Source of the DNA: JAOPZW01 sp963707695
GTDB lineage: Bacteria > Actinomycetota > Thermoleophilia > Solirubrobacterales > Solirubrobacteraceae
Direction of reading: 5' to 3'
Assembly (NCBI GenBank): GCA_963707695.1
Contig: CAVPQY010000004.1
Coordinates: 310,001-374,000 of the forward strand
Length of the DNA stretch: 64,000 nucleotides
Positions within the stretch are counted from its first letter, which is position 1, and the number at the start of each line of letters is the position of its first letter. The translations under genes were made by a program, and so were the position numbers. This document shows positions 30,933-39,589 of this stretch, piece by piece. Below the pieces are notes generated by a model. It was not told the DNA's origin. It saw only the letters and a list, made by a program, of their open reading frames with translations, and ran no database searches.

Positions 30933-31568
30933 TCAGCGTCGTGGCGTCATCACGGCGACGGGGCACGCGACGCCGGCCTCCGCGGGCAGCGTGGCGATGC
31001 GCCGACCGGGCTGCACGGCGTCGCGCACGGGGCCGAGCCGCGGACCCAGCCGGCGCGCGAGCGCGTCGAGGTCGCGCACGACGAGCGTGACGCCCCACAG
31101 CGTCGCGTCCTCGCCGGCGGCGGCGACGTCGCGGGGCGGCCCGACGACCTCGACGACACACGCCCCGGCGAGCAGGAAGGCCTGCTGGAGCACCGCTTCC
31201 GCCGGCGGCGCGACGGGCACGTCGCGCGTGGCGCGCAGGTCGAGGCCGGCGGCCCGCAGCGCGCGCACCGTGCGCGGCACCGACGGCGTGCGCACGACGA
31301 CGTGGTCGATCGCGCAGGCGCCGTTGGGGTGCGTCGCGGGCGCCGGCGGCGGGCCGGGCTCCAGCCGCGCGACGCCGTCGAGCCCCGCCCCGGCGGGGGC
31401 GCCGTCGAGCGCCAGCCCGAGCAGCCCCTCCCCCGCCGCGCGCCCGGCGAGCCGCAGCGCCACGCCGCCCAGCGCGACCGCACCGCCGGCGTCGACCGCG
31501 AAGCCGAGCGCGCCCCACGTCACCGGGTCGTCGGCCAGGACGACCTCGGCGACGCGGGCACCGCTCAC
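30933..31568 (-). CDS. VOC-family (glyoxalase-like) protein
   Basis: This 211-residue protein has two VOC modules. The first (VAEVVLADDPVTWGALGFAV) is followed by a second, better conserved one that begins IDHVVVRTPSVPRTVRALRA and AGLDLRATRDVPV. LWGVTLVVRDLDALARRLGP ends it. The usual metal ligands are only partly visible (His in the DHVVV strand), so it may be a binding protein rather than an active dioxygenase or lyase. The GTG start overlaps the stop of the glycosyltransferase gene, so it is second in a two-gene operon. The function is unknown. Confidence 0.65.
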   Translation of the reverse strand: MSGARVAEVVLADDPVTWGALGFAVDAGGAVALGGVALRLAGRAAGEGLLGLALDGAPAGAGLDGVARLEPGPPPAPATHPNGACAIDHVVVRTPSVPRTVRALRAAGLDLRATRDVPVAPPAEAVLQQAFLLAGACVVEVVGPPRDVAAAGEDATLWGVTLVVRDLDALARRLGPRLGPVRDAVQPGRRIATLPAEAGVACPVAVMTPRR

Positions 31569-32947
31569 GCCCGGCGCCCCGCCGCGGAGGTCGCGTCGCG
31601 GGCCGCGACCGCGTCGAGCAGGTCCGCCAGCCGCGCGCCGAGCGCCGGCCACGAGAAGCGGGCCAGCGCGTCGGCGCGCGCCGCGATCGCGCGGCGCGCG
31701 CGCTCGCCGGGGTCGCTCAGCACCTCGGTCAGCGCCGCGGCCAGGCCCGCCTCGTCGTCGGGCTCGACGAGCCAGCCCGTCCGTCCGTCGTCGACGATGT
31801 CCGCCGGGCCCATCCGGTCGACCGCGACAGGCGGCAGGCCGCACGCCATCCCTTCGACGAGGACCGAGCCGAACTGCTCCGCGACCGACGCGAGCGCGAG
31901 CGCGTCGGCGCCGCACAGGAGCTCGGGCAGCTCGTCGTGGTCGTGCCAGCCGGCCAGGAACACGTCGCGAGCGCCGGTCTCCCGCACGACGTCCCACGGG
32001 TGCTCGCCCTCCCACTCCCCGGGGTAGCCGCCGACGAGCACGAGCCCGGCCGGCGGCGCGCCGGCGGCCCGCGCCCGCGCGAAGGCGCGGATGAGCAGGC
32101 CGACGCGCTTGACCTCCGTGAAGCGCCCGACCGCCAGCAGCACCGGCTCGCGCGCGAGGACCTCGACGTCGGCGGTCCCGTACCGGACCGAGCCCTCCGC
32201 GCCCCCGGGCCGCCAGCCGCGCGGCTCGTCGACGAGGACGCGCCGCCACAGCGACGCGCGGTCGACCGGGTGCGGCGCGAACGTCACCGGGTCGAAGCCG
32301 TTGGGCGCGACGACGCAGCGCGCCGGGTCGACGCCGAGCAGGCGCACGGCGCGCCGCACCTGCCCCGGCGAGAGGACGAGCAGCCGCTCGGACGCCCCGG
32401 CCCAGCGGCGCATGCGCGCGGCCCAGGCGTCCGCGTGCGCCCAGGTCGCGGGCGCCGCCCGCCCCCTTGCCGGCTCCCCCGGCGTGGGGCGCGGGCGGGC
32501 GATGCGCTCGAGCATGAGCAGCTCGGTGCCGTGCAGGTGGGTCACGACGGGCACCCCGGGCGCGACGCGCGCGGCGGCCTCGTGCAGCGGCGTGAGGTGG
32601 TGGAGGTGCAGGACGTCGGCCGAGGCCGCGCCGGCCCGCTCCAGGGCCAGCGACCACGCGGCCACGTGCTCTTCGAAGGCCGCGTCGCCGACGGACGCGA
32701 AGACGGGATCCGGCGCGTCGGGACGATCCTCGAAGGACGGGTGCAGCGGCGCGTCGCCGGCGTCGAAGTCGACCGCGACGACGTCGAGGCCCGCGTAGAA
32801 GCGGCGGGCGTCGCCGCGCCCGCCGGGCAGCGAGCCGCTCACGACGGTGACGTCCCATCCGTGCGCGGGCAGCGCGTGGGCCAGGGCTCGGGCGACGTGC
32901 GACGAGCCCCCGCGTGGGAAGAACATGAGGGCACTGACCACGCGCAC
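31565..32947 (-). CDS. Glycosyltransferase, GT4 family
   Basis: In this 460-residue cytoplasmic protein the N-terminal Rossmann-like domain starts MRVVSALMFFPRGGSSHVAR and reads ALAHALPAHGWDVTVVSG. It then has DVLHLHHLTPLHEAAARVAP. The nucleotide-sugar domain has VAPNGFDPVTFAPHP, LLAVGRFTEVKRVGLLIRAF and FLAGWHDHDELPELLCGAD. The catalytic EX7E-type region is ASVAEQFGSVLVEGMACGLP. It is a retaining GT4 enzyme for exopolysaccharide or glycolipid synthesis; the sugar is not predictable. It begins with GTG at 32947, with a TATGAC box six bases before. Confidence 0.85.
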   Translation of the reverse strand: MRVVSALMFFPRGGSSHVARALAHALPAHGWDVTVVSGSLPGGRGDARRFYAGLDVVAVDFDAGDAPLHPSFEDRPDAPDPVFASVGDAAFEEHVAAWSLALERAGAASADVLHLHHLTPLHEAAARVAPGVPVVTHLHGTELLMLERIARPRPTPGEPARGRAAPATWAHADAWAARMRRWAGASERLLVLSPGQVRRAVRLLGVDPARCVVAPNGFDPVTFAPHPVDRASLWRRVLVDEPRGWRPGGAEGSVRYGTADVEVLAREPVLLAVGRFTEVKRVGLLIRAFARARAAGAPPAGLVLVGGYPGEWEGEHPWDVVRETGARDVFLAGWHDHDELPELLCGADALALASVAEQFGSVLVEGMACGLPPVAVDRMGPADIVDDGRTGWLVEPDDEAGLAAALTEVLSDPGERARRAIAARADALARFSWPALGARLADLLDAVAARDATSAAGRRA

Positions 32948-33029
32948 CGCACAGTCATAGCGCCCGGCGTCCCGCGGGGCGTGCCGCCCGGGCGCCGCGC
33001 GAGGCGTCCCGGCCCCGGCGGCGAGGCTC

Positions 33030-33833
33030 TCAGCGCGGCAGGAAGGCCAGCGCGGTGGCGATCGGCCGGCCGCCGGGGAGGACCGCGCCGTCGGGCTCGC
33101 GCGGCTCGTTGCGCAGCCGCCCGCGGCAGACGAGCGACGCCGAGCCTCCGCCGTCGAGGTTCAGCGCCTGGACGGCGCCGAGCGCCACGAGCGCCTCCGC
33201 CAGCTCGCCGAGCGTGAGACCGGCCTCGTCGTCGGCCCGGCCCTCGCAGGCCACGGCGAGCAGCCGCCGGTCCCGCGTCAGCCCGAGCGCCGCGCGCGGG
33301 TGGCGCCCGGCCGTGATGTCGGAGTCGAACTGGCGGGCCCCCGCCGAGAAGCCCTCCTCGTCGCCCGGCAGGACCCGGCCGCCGCGGACGAGCAGCGGCC
33401 CGGCCTGGAGCAGGTCGCCGGCGGGCGCGGACGGGAGGGCGTCGCGGCGGTCGATCGTCACCCGCGCGCCCGCCGCGTGCACGCAGGCCCGCACCGCGCC
33501 CCAGGGCTCGTCGAAGGCGACGGAGGCGCGGGTGATGCCGCTCGTGCGGATCTCGCCCAGCGGCGGCTGGACGGGCCCGCCGTCGCGCACGAAGAACCCG
33601 CCGACCAGCGCTTCGGCGACGCCGTGCCGGGCGCACCAGGCCGGGAGCGGGGTCGGACGCGGGAAGCGCAGGACGCGCACCCGCGTGCGCAGCGCGTCGT
33701 AGGCGGCGACGTGGAGGGTCGTCGCGGCGCCCCCGGCGAGCCGCAGGCGCTCGACGCGCAGGTGCGGCGGCCGGCGCACGGGTCGGCGGACCAGGACGTC
33801 GCGGCGGAGCGGGAGCGAGGAGGCCGGCGTCAT
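33030..33833 (-). CDS. Phosphodiester glycosidase (NAGPA) domain protein
   Basis: In this 267-residue protein the NAGPA core is recognised by VGGFFVRDGGPVQPPLGEIR, then TSGITRASVAFDEP. It also has DLLQAGPLLVRGGRVLPGDE and the diagnostic ALNLDGGGSASLVCRGRL. This fold is found in the enzyme that removes GlcNAc from a phosphodiester in animals. In bacteria it is used in exopolysaccharide or wall-teichoic-acid-like metabolism. No signal peptide is evident from the ATG at 33833. The basic N-terminus (LRRDVLVRRPVRRPPHLRVE) may be a longer leader. It could act with the glycosyltransferase next door. Confidence 0.75.
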   Translation of the reverse strand: MTPASSLPLRRDVLVRRPVRRPPHLRVERLRLAGGAATTLHVAAYDALRTRVRVLRFPRPTPLPAWCARHGVAEALVGGFFVRDGGPVQPPLGEIRTSGITRASVAFDEPWGAVRACVHAAGARVTIDRRDALPSAPAGDLLQAGPLLVRGGRVLPGDEEGFSAGARQFDSDITAGRHPRAALGLTRDRRLLAVACEGRADDEAGLTLGELAEALVALGAVQALNLDGGGSASLVCRGRLRNEPREPDGAVLPGGRPIATALAFLPR

Positions 33834-33912
33834 GCCCGCAGCGTCGCCGCCCCGCCGCGGCCGGTGGTGAACGGCCCGTGTCCGGGCGGTGAAGAGGTCG
33901 TGACGGCGCCGG

Positions 33913-33918
33913 TACGCT
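33913..33918 (+). promoter_or_regulatory. Leaderless-type -10 (TACGCT)
   Basis: TACGCT lies seven bases before the GTG at 33926. Confidence 0.4.
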
Positions 33919-33925
33919 CCCACGG

Positions 33926-34723
33926 GTGGCCGAGCGGGCCGAGACCTCTCCGCCGCCCGGCGGGCTCACCGCCCGCGAGCGCACGTGCCCCCGCTGCGGG
34001 GCGACCGCGCGCACCCTGCACGAGCGCTGCCCGGCCTGCGGCGTGCGCTATGACGCCCCGCCGCCCGGCGAGGGGCGCGGCCGGCGGATCGCGGCGCTCG
34101 TCGCCGCGGGCCTCCTCGTCGTCGCGCTCGTCGTCGGGGTGGCGCTGGCGCTGCGGGCCAAGCACGACCGCGAGCGCCGGGACGCGGCCGCCACCCGGGT
34201 CGCCATCGCCCGCGAGAAGGCGCGCCTGGTCCGCCTGCAGGCGCCCCACCGCGGCGGCGCCCCCGCGCTGCGCCCGGCCGCGGACGCGAGCGCCTCCGAG
34301 CGCCTGCGCGCGCGGCACGCCCTGGTCGTGGCCGCCGAGGCCGCGATCACCGCCGACGCGCGACGCCGCGTGGGCACCGGCGAGCTCGAGGGGCCGATCG
34401 TCCGGACGGCGTGCGGCCCCGTGCTGCGCGCCCCGGACGCCGTCCCCGACGACCGCGTGCTCAGCAAGCCCGTCGGGCGCTTCGACTGCATCGCCATCCG
34501 CCGGCGCATCGCCGACACCGCCGGCCGCGCGGTCGCCGACTTCGGCTACCCCTACGTCACGGCGCTGAGCTTCACCCGCTTCACGTGGACGTTCTGCCGC
34601 AACACGCCCCCACAGGGGGAGCGCGGCGCCGCCCTGGCCCAGGTGCGCCTCGACCGCGCGTGCCTGGCGGCGACGGGGCGCGTGCGCGGCACGGGCTACG
34701 AGGACACCGGCCCGCGCCCGTAG
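33926..34723 (+). CDS. Zinc-ribbon membrane-anchored protein
   Basis: This 265-residue protein begins with a treble-clef or zinc-ribbon motif (CPRCGATARTLHERCPACGV: Cys-x2-Cys and Cys-x2-Cys). A single transmembrane helix follows (IAALVAAGLLVVALVVGVAL). Then comes a helical segment (REKARLVRLQAPHRGG) and a domain with three Cys (RTACGPVLRAPDAVP, GRFDCIAIRRRIA, TWTFCRNTPPQGE). The last part may sit outside the membrane and form disulphides. The orientation would put the zinc ribbon in the cytoplasm. No family name is recognised. GTG start. Confidence 0.6.
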   Translation: MAERAETSPPPGGLTARERTCPRCGATARTLHERCPACGVRYDAPPPGEGRGRRIAALVAAGLLVVALVVGVALALRAKHDRERRDAAATRVAIAREKARLVRLQAPHRGGAPALRPAADASASERLRARHALVVAAEAAITADARRRVGTGELEGPIVRTACGPVLRAPDAVPDDRVLSKPVGRFDCIAIRRRIADTAGRAVADFGYPYVTALSFTRFTWTFCRNTPPQGERGAALAQVRLDRACLAATGRVRGTGYEDTGPRP

Positions 34724-34733
34724 GAGGAGCGGG

Positions 34734-35129
34734 CTAGCGGTTGCGCTTGCGCGAGGCGCGCGCGGCGCGCGCCTTCTGGCGCGCGCGCTGCTTGCGGCGC
34801 CGGCGCTCCGCGGGCGGGAGCGCCGAGCCGGCGCCGTCGGCCTCGGCCGGGCGCCGGCGGTCCGCGACCGGGGCGCGGCTGCGAGCGTCGCTGACGATGG
34901 CCCAGGCGATCCCGCCGAGCAGGACCACGCCGGCCCCGAAGATCAGGAGCTCCTGCCACGTCTCCAGGCCGCCGTCGGAGGAGCTCGCGGTCGTCGCCAC
35001 CGTCGGCGTCGTCTGCGTCTGCTCGGGAGCACCGAGCGACGGGGCCCGCTGGGCGCCGGCGACGGCGGGCGCGGCGAGCGCCAGGACGGCCAGGAGCGCG
35101 GCGAGGCGCGCGGGACGGCGGGTCGGCAT
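34734..35129 (-). CDS. Exported single-helix protein with basic tail (131 aa)
   Basis: The protein has a signal peptide (LAALLAVLALAAPAVAGAQR), a Thr/Ser-rich stretch (TQTTPTVATTASSSDGG) and a membrane helix (LLIFGAGVVLLGGIAWAIVS). A very basic C-terminal tail ends it (ERRRRKQRARQKARAARASR). The shape is common in Thermoleophilia, with no known function. It has a divergent promoter with the next gene: TAGACT is nine bases from its ATG and TAGATT six bases from the other start. Confidence 0.6.
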   Translation of the reverse strand: MPTRRPARLAALLAVLALAAPAVAGAQRAPSLGAPEQTQTTPTVATTASSSDGGLETWQELLIFGAGVVLLGGIAWAIVSDARSRAPVADRRRPAEADGAGSALPPAERRRRKQRARQKARAARASRKRNR

Positions 35130-35138
35130 CGGCGGCGC

Positions 35139-35144
35139 AGTCTA
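35139..35144 (-). promoter_or_regulatory. Leaderless-type -10 (TAGACT), divergent pair
   Basis: TAGACT on the minus strand lies nine bases before the ATG at 35129. Confidence 0.4.
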
Positions 35145-35162
35145 GGAGACCTCCGGGGGCGC

Positions 35163-35168
35163 TAGATT
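35163..35168 (+). promoter_or_regulatory. Leaderless-type -10 (TAGATT), divergent pair
   Basis: TAGATT lies six bases before the GTG at 35175. With the site at 35139 it makes a compact divergent promoter in a 45-base gap. Confidence 0.45.
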
Positions 35169-35174
35169 CAGCCC

Positions 35175-35777
35175 GTGCCGCCGAAGCCGCGTCAGGTCCG
35201 GGTCCAGCAGAAGAGCGCGCTCGCCGCGATGCAGTCGCTGCAGGACCGCCCGGACGAGGAGCTCGAGCGCGAGCAGAAGCTCAAGGCGGCCGCGCTGGCC
35301 ATCCTCGGCGCCCGTGCGGCCGAGCGCTACGACGCGTCCGCGTCGCGCGACTACTTCCGCCGGGCGATCGCCGCGGCGCGCCCGCAGGAGCGCATGCAGC
35401 TGCGCCGCATGGCCGACGCCTCCCTGGCCCTCGCCGAGCGGCGCCCCGATGACCTGCGCGCCGCCGTGGAGCGGCTGGGCCAGGCCCCGCCGAGCACGCG
35501 CCAGCTCCTGCTCCTGCGGCTCATGGGGCTGCTCGCTCCGCCCCCCGGGTCCTCCCCGCTCCTGCGCGTGCGCGGCATCCTGATCCTGCTGGCGCTCGTG
35601 ATCGTCCTGCTCGCCGTCGGGTTCGGCGTCGTCAAGCTCGTCGCGCTGCCCTTCGGCGGCGTCTCGACGGCCGCCGCCGTGCTGCTCGGCGTCGTGCTCA
35701 TCCTCGCCGTCCTCGGCGTGCTCGCCCTCCTCGGGCGGCGACGCCAGGCCAAGGCGCGCGCCACGACCGGCGGCTAG
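35175..35777 (+). CDS. Hypothetical membrane protein (200 aa)
   Basis: The N-terminal 115 residues are helical and charged (SLQDRPDEELEREQKLKAAA, RYDASASRDYFRRAIAAARP), like a soluble helical-repeat region. Then two transmembrane helices follow (LLRVRGILILLALVIVLLAV and STAAAVLLGVVLILAVLGVL) and a basic tail. No domain is known to me. The start is GTG with TAGATT six bases upstream. It precedes the SRAP-HAD-lipid kinase-MurT run in the same direction and may be the first gene of that operon, 10 bases away. Confidence 0.6.
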   Translation: MPPKPRQVRVQQKSALAAMQSLQDRPDEELEREQKLKAAALAILGARAAERYDASASRDYFRRAIAAARPQERMQLRRMADASLALAERRPDDLRAAVERLGQAPPSTRQLLLLRLMGLLAPPPGSSPLLRVRGILILLALVIVLLAVGFGVVKLVALPFGGVSTAAAVLLGVVLILAVLGVLALLGRRRQAKARATTGG

Positions 35778-35787
35778 CCGAGCGGCC

Positions 35788-36510
35788 GTGTGCGGGCGCT
35801 ACACGCTGGCCGGACCGGGCGACGGCGCCTTGGCGGCGCTGCGCGCGCGCTTCGGCCTCGACGAGCGCCTCGACGTCCGGCAGCGCTTCAACGTCGCCCC
35901 CGGGGACGACGTCGTGGCCGTCCGGACCGGGCGCGACGGCGCGCGCAAGGGCGACGTCCTGCGCTGGGGCCTCGTCCCGCACTGGGCCGAGTCGCCCAGG
36001 CTCGGGGCGCGCATGATCAACGCGCGGGCCGAGACCCTGGCCGAGAAGCCGGCCTTCCGCGACGCGCTCGCCCGCCGGCGCTGCCTCGTCGTCGCCGACG
36101 GCTTCTACGAGTGGGAGCGCCGCGACGGCGCCCGCAAGCAGCCCTGGTGGATCACGCGCGCCGACGGCGAGCCCTTCGCCTTCGCCGGGCTGTGGGCGAC
36201 GTGGCGGCCCGCCGACGCCGAGGCCGACGTCCTGCCCCTGCGCTCGTGCACGATCGTGACGACGGCGGCCAACGCGGCCGTGGCCCCGCTGCACGACCGG
36301 ATGCCGGTCATCCTGCCCGCGGGCGCCGAGGCGACCTGGCTGGACCCCGCCACGCCCACGGCGGAGGCGCAGGCGCTCCTGGCGCCCCTCGATCCGGCCG
36401 AGACCGGCCTGCGCCGGGTCGGGACGGCCGTCAACGACGCGCGCCACGACGAGCCGGACTGCCTGGACCCGCCCGCGGCGGCCGACGCGCCCGCCCCGAC
36501 GCTGTTCTAG
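35788..36510 (+). CDS. SOS response-associated peptidase (SRAP / YedK / HMCES)
   Basis: This is a 240-residue protein with the invariant Cys2 after Met (MCGRYTLAGPGD). After start-Met removal Cys2 forms a covalent bond with abasic sites in single-stranded DNA. Also present are RFNVAPGDDVVAVR, NARAETLAEKPAFRDALARR, VVADGFYEWER and the conserved His region PLHDRMPVILPAGAEATWL. The protein shields abasic sites from cleavage during replication. Adjacent genes are not DNA-repair genes. No SOS box is seen upstream. Confidence 0.9.
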   Translation: MCGRYTLAGPGDGALAALRARFGLDERLDVRQRFNVAPGDDVVAVRTGRDGARKGDVLRWGLVPHWAESPRLGARMINARAETLAEKPAFRDALARRRCLVVADGFYEWERRDGARKQPWWITRADGEPFAFAGLWATWRPADAEADVLPLRSCTIVTTAANAAVAPLHDRMPVILPAGAEATWLDPATPTAEAQALLAPLDPAETGLRRVGTAVNDARHDEPDCLDPPAAADAPAPTLF

Positions 36511-36517
36511 GCGCCCC

Positions 36518-37309
36518 GTGGAGCTCTCGCGGCGCGTCGCCGGCTACGACCACCTGCTGCTCGACCTCGACGGGTGCGTCTGGGTGGGCGACGAGCCGAC
36601 GCCGGGAGCGGTCGACGCGGTCGCCGCGCTGCGGGCGGCCGGGCGCGGGCTGGCCTTCGTCACGAACGACGGGCGCCAGGGCGAGGAGGACGTCGTGCGC
36701 AAGCTCTGGCGCCTCGGGTTCCAGGCCGCGAAGGAGGAGGTCGTCACCGTCGGGGGCGCGGTGCAGTTCGTCTGCGCGAGCTCGGGCTGGCGGTCGGCCG
36801 TCGTGATCGGCGCGCCGGCGATCCACCGGCACGTCGCCGACGCGGGCCTCGCGATCCTCAACGGCGGCGACCTCGCCCCCGCGGCCGACGTCGTCGTCGC
36901 CGCCGCGCACGAGGGCTTCAGCTACGAGGAGCTGCGCGAGGCGACGCGCGCGCTGGTGCGCGGCGCCGCGCTCGTGGCCGCCGGGCGTGACGCGACGTTC
37001 CCGATGCCCGACGGCCCGTGGCCGGGCACGGGGCCGGTCGTGGCGGCGCTCGAGGCGGCCTCCGGCGTCACGGCGCGCAACGTGGGCAAGCCGGAGCCGG
37101 ACCTCTTCCGCACGGCCCTGGACCGGCTGGGGCCGGGTCGCGCCCTCGTCGTCGGCGACCGCCTCGACGCCGACGTCCAGGGCGCCCGCGCGGCCGGGGT
37201 GGACGGCGCCGTCGTGCTGACCGGCGCGACCACCGCGGCGGCCGCGGCGGCGGCCGAGCCGGCGCCGGCGCTCGTCGCCGCCACGCTGGCCGAGCTCGTC
37301 CTCGCGTAG
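36518..37309 (+). CDS. HAD-IIA family hydrolase
   Basis: This 263-residue protein has motif I LLLDLDGCVWVGDEP and motif II FVTNDGRQGEEDVV, where the 'TNDG' is a change from TNNS. The Lys is in NVGKPEPDLFRTAL and motif IV is VVGDRLDADVQGARAAG. It belongs to the NagD/phosphoglycolate-phosphatase-like group with a C2 cap. It is paralogous to the gene at 19503-20294. A GTG start seven bases after the SRAP stop and the following lipid-kinase gene indicate an operon. A role in removing phosphate from a lipid-linked or sugar intermediate of that operon is possible. Confidence 0.8.
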   Translation: MELSRRVAGYDHLLLDLDGCVWVGDEPTPGAVDAVAALRAAGRGLAFVTNDGRQGEEDVVRKLWRLGFQAAKEEVVTVGGAVQFVCASSGWRSAVVIGAPAIHRHVADAGLAILNGGDLAPAADVVVAAAHEGFSYEELREATRALVRGAALVAAGRDATFPMPDGPWPGTGPVVAALEAASGVTARNVGKPEPDLFRTALDRLGPGRALVVGDRLDADVQGARAAGVDGAVVLTGATTAAAAAAAEPAPALVAATLAELVLA

Positions 37310-37331
37310 GCCCGGGCGCCGGGCTGCGAAG

Positions 37332-38225
37332 ATGGCGAGCCGCGTGGACCGGCCCCTCCGCCTCATCGTCAACCCCCACGCCGGCGGCGGTCGCGCCCTG
37401 CGCGCGCTGCCGGCGGTCGAGGCGCGCCTGCGCGACCTCGGCCTCGCCGTGCGCACCGACCAGACGCGCGACCTCGACCACGGCCGGGCGCTGGCCGTCG
37501 AGGCCTCCGACGCGGGCGAGCTGCCCGTCGCCTTCTCGGGCGACGGGCTCATCGGGGCCGTCGCGGGCGCGCTGCGCGACCGCCCGGGCGCGATGCTCGG
37601 GATCCTTCCCGGCGGGCGCGGCAACGACTTCGCGCGCGTGCTGGGGCTGCCCCTCGAGCCCGTCGAGGCGTGCGACGCGCTGGCCGGCGGACGGCTGCGG
37701 ACCGTCGACGTGGGCCTGGCCGACGGCCGGCCGTTCATCGGGATCGCCAGCCTCGGCTTCGACAGCGACGCCAACCGGATCGCCAACGAGGCGCCGTCGC
37801 GCCTCGGGACGCTCGTCTACGTCTACGGCGCGCTGCGGGCCCTGGCCGCGTGGCACCCCGCGACCTTCACCATCGACGTCGACGGGACGGTGCGCACCTT
37901 CGCCGGCTGGTCGGTGGGCGCCGCGAACTCCAAGGCCTACGGCGGCGGCATGTACGCCGCGCCGTCGGCCGAGCTCGACGACGGGGCGCTCGACGTCGTC
38001 CTGTGCCACCGCACGTCGAAGCTGCGGTTCCTCACGCAGGTGCTCCCGCGCGTCTTCAAGGGCACCCACGTCGACCTCCCGGAGGTCGACGTCCTCCGGG
38101 GCACCGTCGTCCGGATCGACGCCGACCGGCCGTTCGTGGTCTACGCCGACGGCGACCCCATCGCGGAGCTGCCGGTCACGCTCACGGTCGCGCACGAGGC
38201 GCTGCAGGTGGTGGTGCCGGCGTGA
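37332..38225 (+). CDS. Diacylglycerol/lipid kinase-family protein (YegS/DgkB-like)
   Basis: The 297-residue protein has the DAGK catalytic fold. LIVNPHAGGGRALRALPAVE is the nucleotide-binding start. The family's GGDGT appears as SGDGLIGAVAGAL, and GILPGGRGNDFARVLGLPLE is perfect. The C-terminal sandwich starts VDVGLADGRPFIGIASLGFD. The changed first Gly/Thr of the GGDGT box may alter ATP use but is seen in active members. It could phosphorylate diacylglycerol, undecaprenol or another lipid. Its stop is overlapped by murT, tying it to peptidoglycan modification. Confidence 0.8.
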   Translation: MASRVDRPLRLIVNPHAGGGRALRALPAVEARLRDLGLAVRTDQTRDLDHGRALAVEASDAGELPVAFSGDGLIGAVAGALRDRPGAMLGILPGGRGNDFARVLGLPLEPVEACDALAGGRLRTVDVGLADGRPFIGIASLGFDSDANRIANEAPSRLGTLVYVYGALRALAAWHPATFTIDVDGTVRTFAGWSVGAANSKAYGGGMYAAPSAELDDGALDVVLCHRTSKLRFLTQVLPRVFKGTHVDLPEVDVLRGTVVRIDADRPFVVYADGDPIAELPVTLTVAHEALQVVVPA

Positions 38226-39589
38226 GCGCGCTGGCGGCCAAGGTCGCCGCCGCGCGCACGGCCGGCCGGCTGTCGCGCCTGACCGGGCGGGGCGGGACGA
38301 GCCTGCCCGGCAAGGTCCTGATGCGCCTCGAGCCCCACGCCATCGGCGAGCTCGGCGCGCGCCTGGCCCGCGGGAGCGCGGTCATCTCGGCCACGAACGG
38401 CAAGACCACGACGGCCGCCATGGCCGCCGGGATCCTCGAGCGCGGCGGCGCCCGCCTCGTCCACAACCGCGCCGGCGCCAACATGGCCGGCGGGATCGCC
38501 TCGACGCTGCTGGAGGCCGCCCGCCGCGGCGGCGATCTGGACGGCGACACCGGCCTGTTCGAGGTGGACGAGTTCTGGCTCGGCCAGCTCGTCGACGAGC
38601 TCCACCCGCGGGCGCTGCTGCTCGGCAACCTCTTCCGCGACCAGCTCGACCGCTACGGCGAGCTCGACGCGATCGCCGACCGCTGGGCGCGCGTCGCCGC
38701 GACGACCTCCGCGCGCCTCGTCCTCAACGCCGACGACCCGACGGTCGCCGACCTCGGTCGCGACCGCGACGCGCTGTACTTCGGGGTCCAGGACGACAGC
38801 ATGGCCATGGACGCCATGCAGCACGCCGCCGACGCCAAGCACTGCCGTCGCTGCGGGGCGCCCTACCGCTACGAGGCGGTCTACCTCGGCCACCTGGGCC
38901 GCTACCACTGCGACGCCTGCGGGGCCGGCCGCCCCGAGCCCGCGGTCGCCGCCACCGACGTCGTGCTCGACGGCGTCCGCGGCGCGCGCTTCACCCTGCG
39001 CACGCCGGCCGGCGACGCCGCGGTCGCCCTGCCCCTGCCCGGGCTCTACAACGTCTACAACGCGCTCGGCGCGGCGGCCCTGGGGCTCGCGCTCGGCGCC
39101 CCGCTCGACGACGTGGTGGCCGCGCTGGAGGCCGTCGAGCCCGCCTTCGGCCGCGCGGAGACCGTCCGCCTCGCCGCCCGCGACCTGTCGATCCTGCTCG
39201 TGAAGAACCCCGCCGGCGCGAACGAGGTGCTGCGGACGCTCGTCCTCGAGCCCGGCGAGCACGACCTCCTCTGCGTCCTCAACGACCGCATCGCCGACGG
39301 GCGCGACGTCAGCTGGGTCTGGGACGCCGACTTCGAGGTCCTGCGGGGTCGCGTGCGCCGCGCGACCTGCAGCGGCACCCGCGCGGCCGAGATGGCCCTG
39401 CGCCTGAAGTACGCGGGCGTCGAGACGGACCGCCTCGTGGTCGAGCCGGACCTCGCGCGGGCGCTCGACGGGGCCACCGGGCCCGACGCCCAGCGGCGCG
39501 TGTTCGCGCTGCCGACGTACACCGCCATGCTCGCCCTGCGCGACGAGCTCGTGGCCCGCGGCGCGGCCGAGGGGTCGTTCGCGTCGTGA
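38222..39589 (+). CDS. murT: Lipid II isoglutaminyl synthase, MurT subunit
   Basis: This 455-residue Mur ligase homologue has the central ATP-binding VISATNGKTTTAAMAAGILE and NRAGANMAGGIASTL. FEVDEFWLGQLVDELHPRAL and LLGNLFRDQLDRYGELD follow. It then carries the MurT-specific zinc ribbon (CRRCGAPYRY ... YHCDACG) and a DUF1727 C-terminal domain (LLVKNPAGANEVLRTLVLEP). With GatD it amidates the D-glutamate of lipid II to isoglutamine, which is needed for cross-linking. The GTG overlaps the lipid-kinase stop. In most genomes gatD follows directly; here a methyltransferase is in between. Confidence 0.9.
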   Translation: MSALAAKVAAARTAGRLSRLTGRGGTSLPGKVLMRLEPHAIGELGARLARGSAVISATNGKTTTAAMAAGILERGGARLVHNRAGANMAGGIASTLLEAARRGGDLDGDTGLFEVDEFWLGQLVDELHPRALLLGNLFRDQLDRYGELDAIADRWARVAATTSARLVLNADDPTVADLGRDRDALYFGVQDDSMAMDAMQHAADAKHCRRCGAPYRYEAVYLGHLGRYHCDACGAGRPEPAVAATDVVLDGVRGARFTLRTPAGDAAVALPLPGLYNVYNALGAAALGLALGAPLDDVVAALEAVEPAFGRAETVRLAARDLSILLVKNPAGANEVLRTLVLEPGEHDLLCVLNDRIADGRDVSWVWDADFEVLRGRVRRATCSGTRAAEMALRLKYAGVETDRLVVEPDLARALDGATGPDAQRRVFALPTYTAMLALRDELVARGAAEGSFAS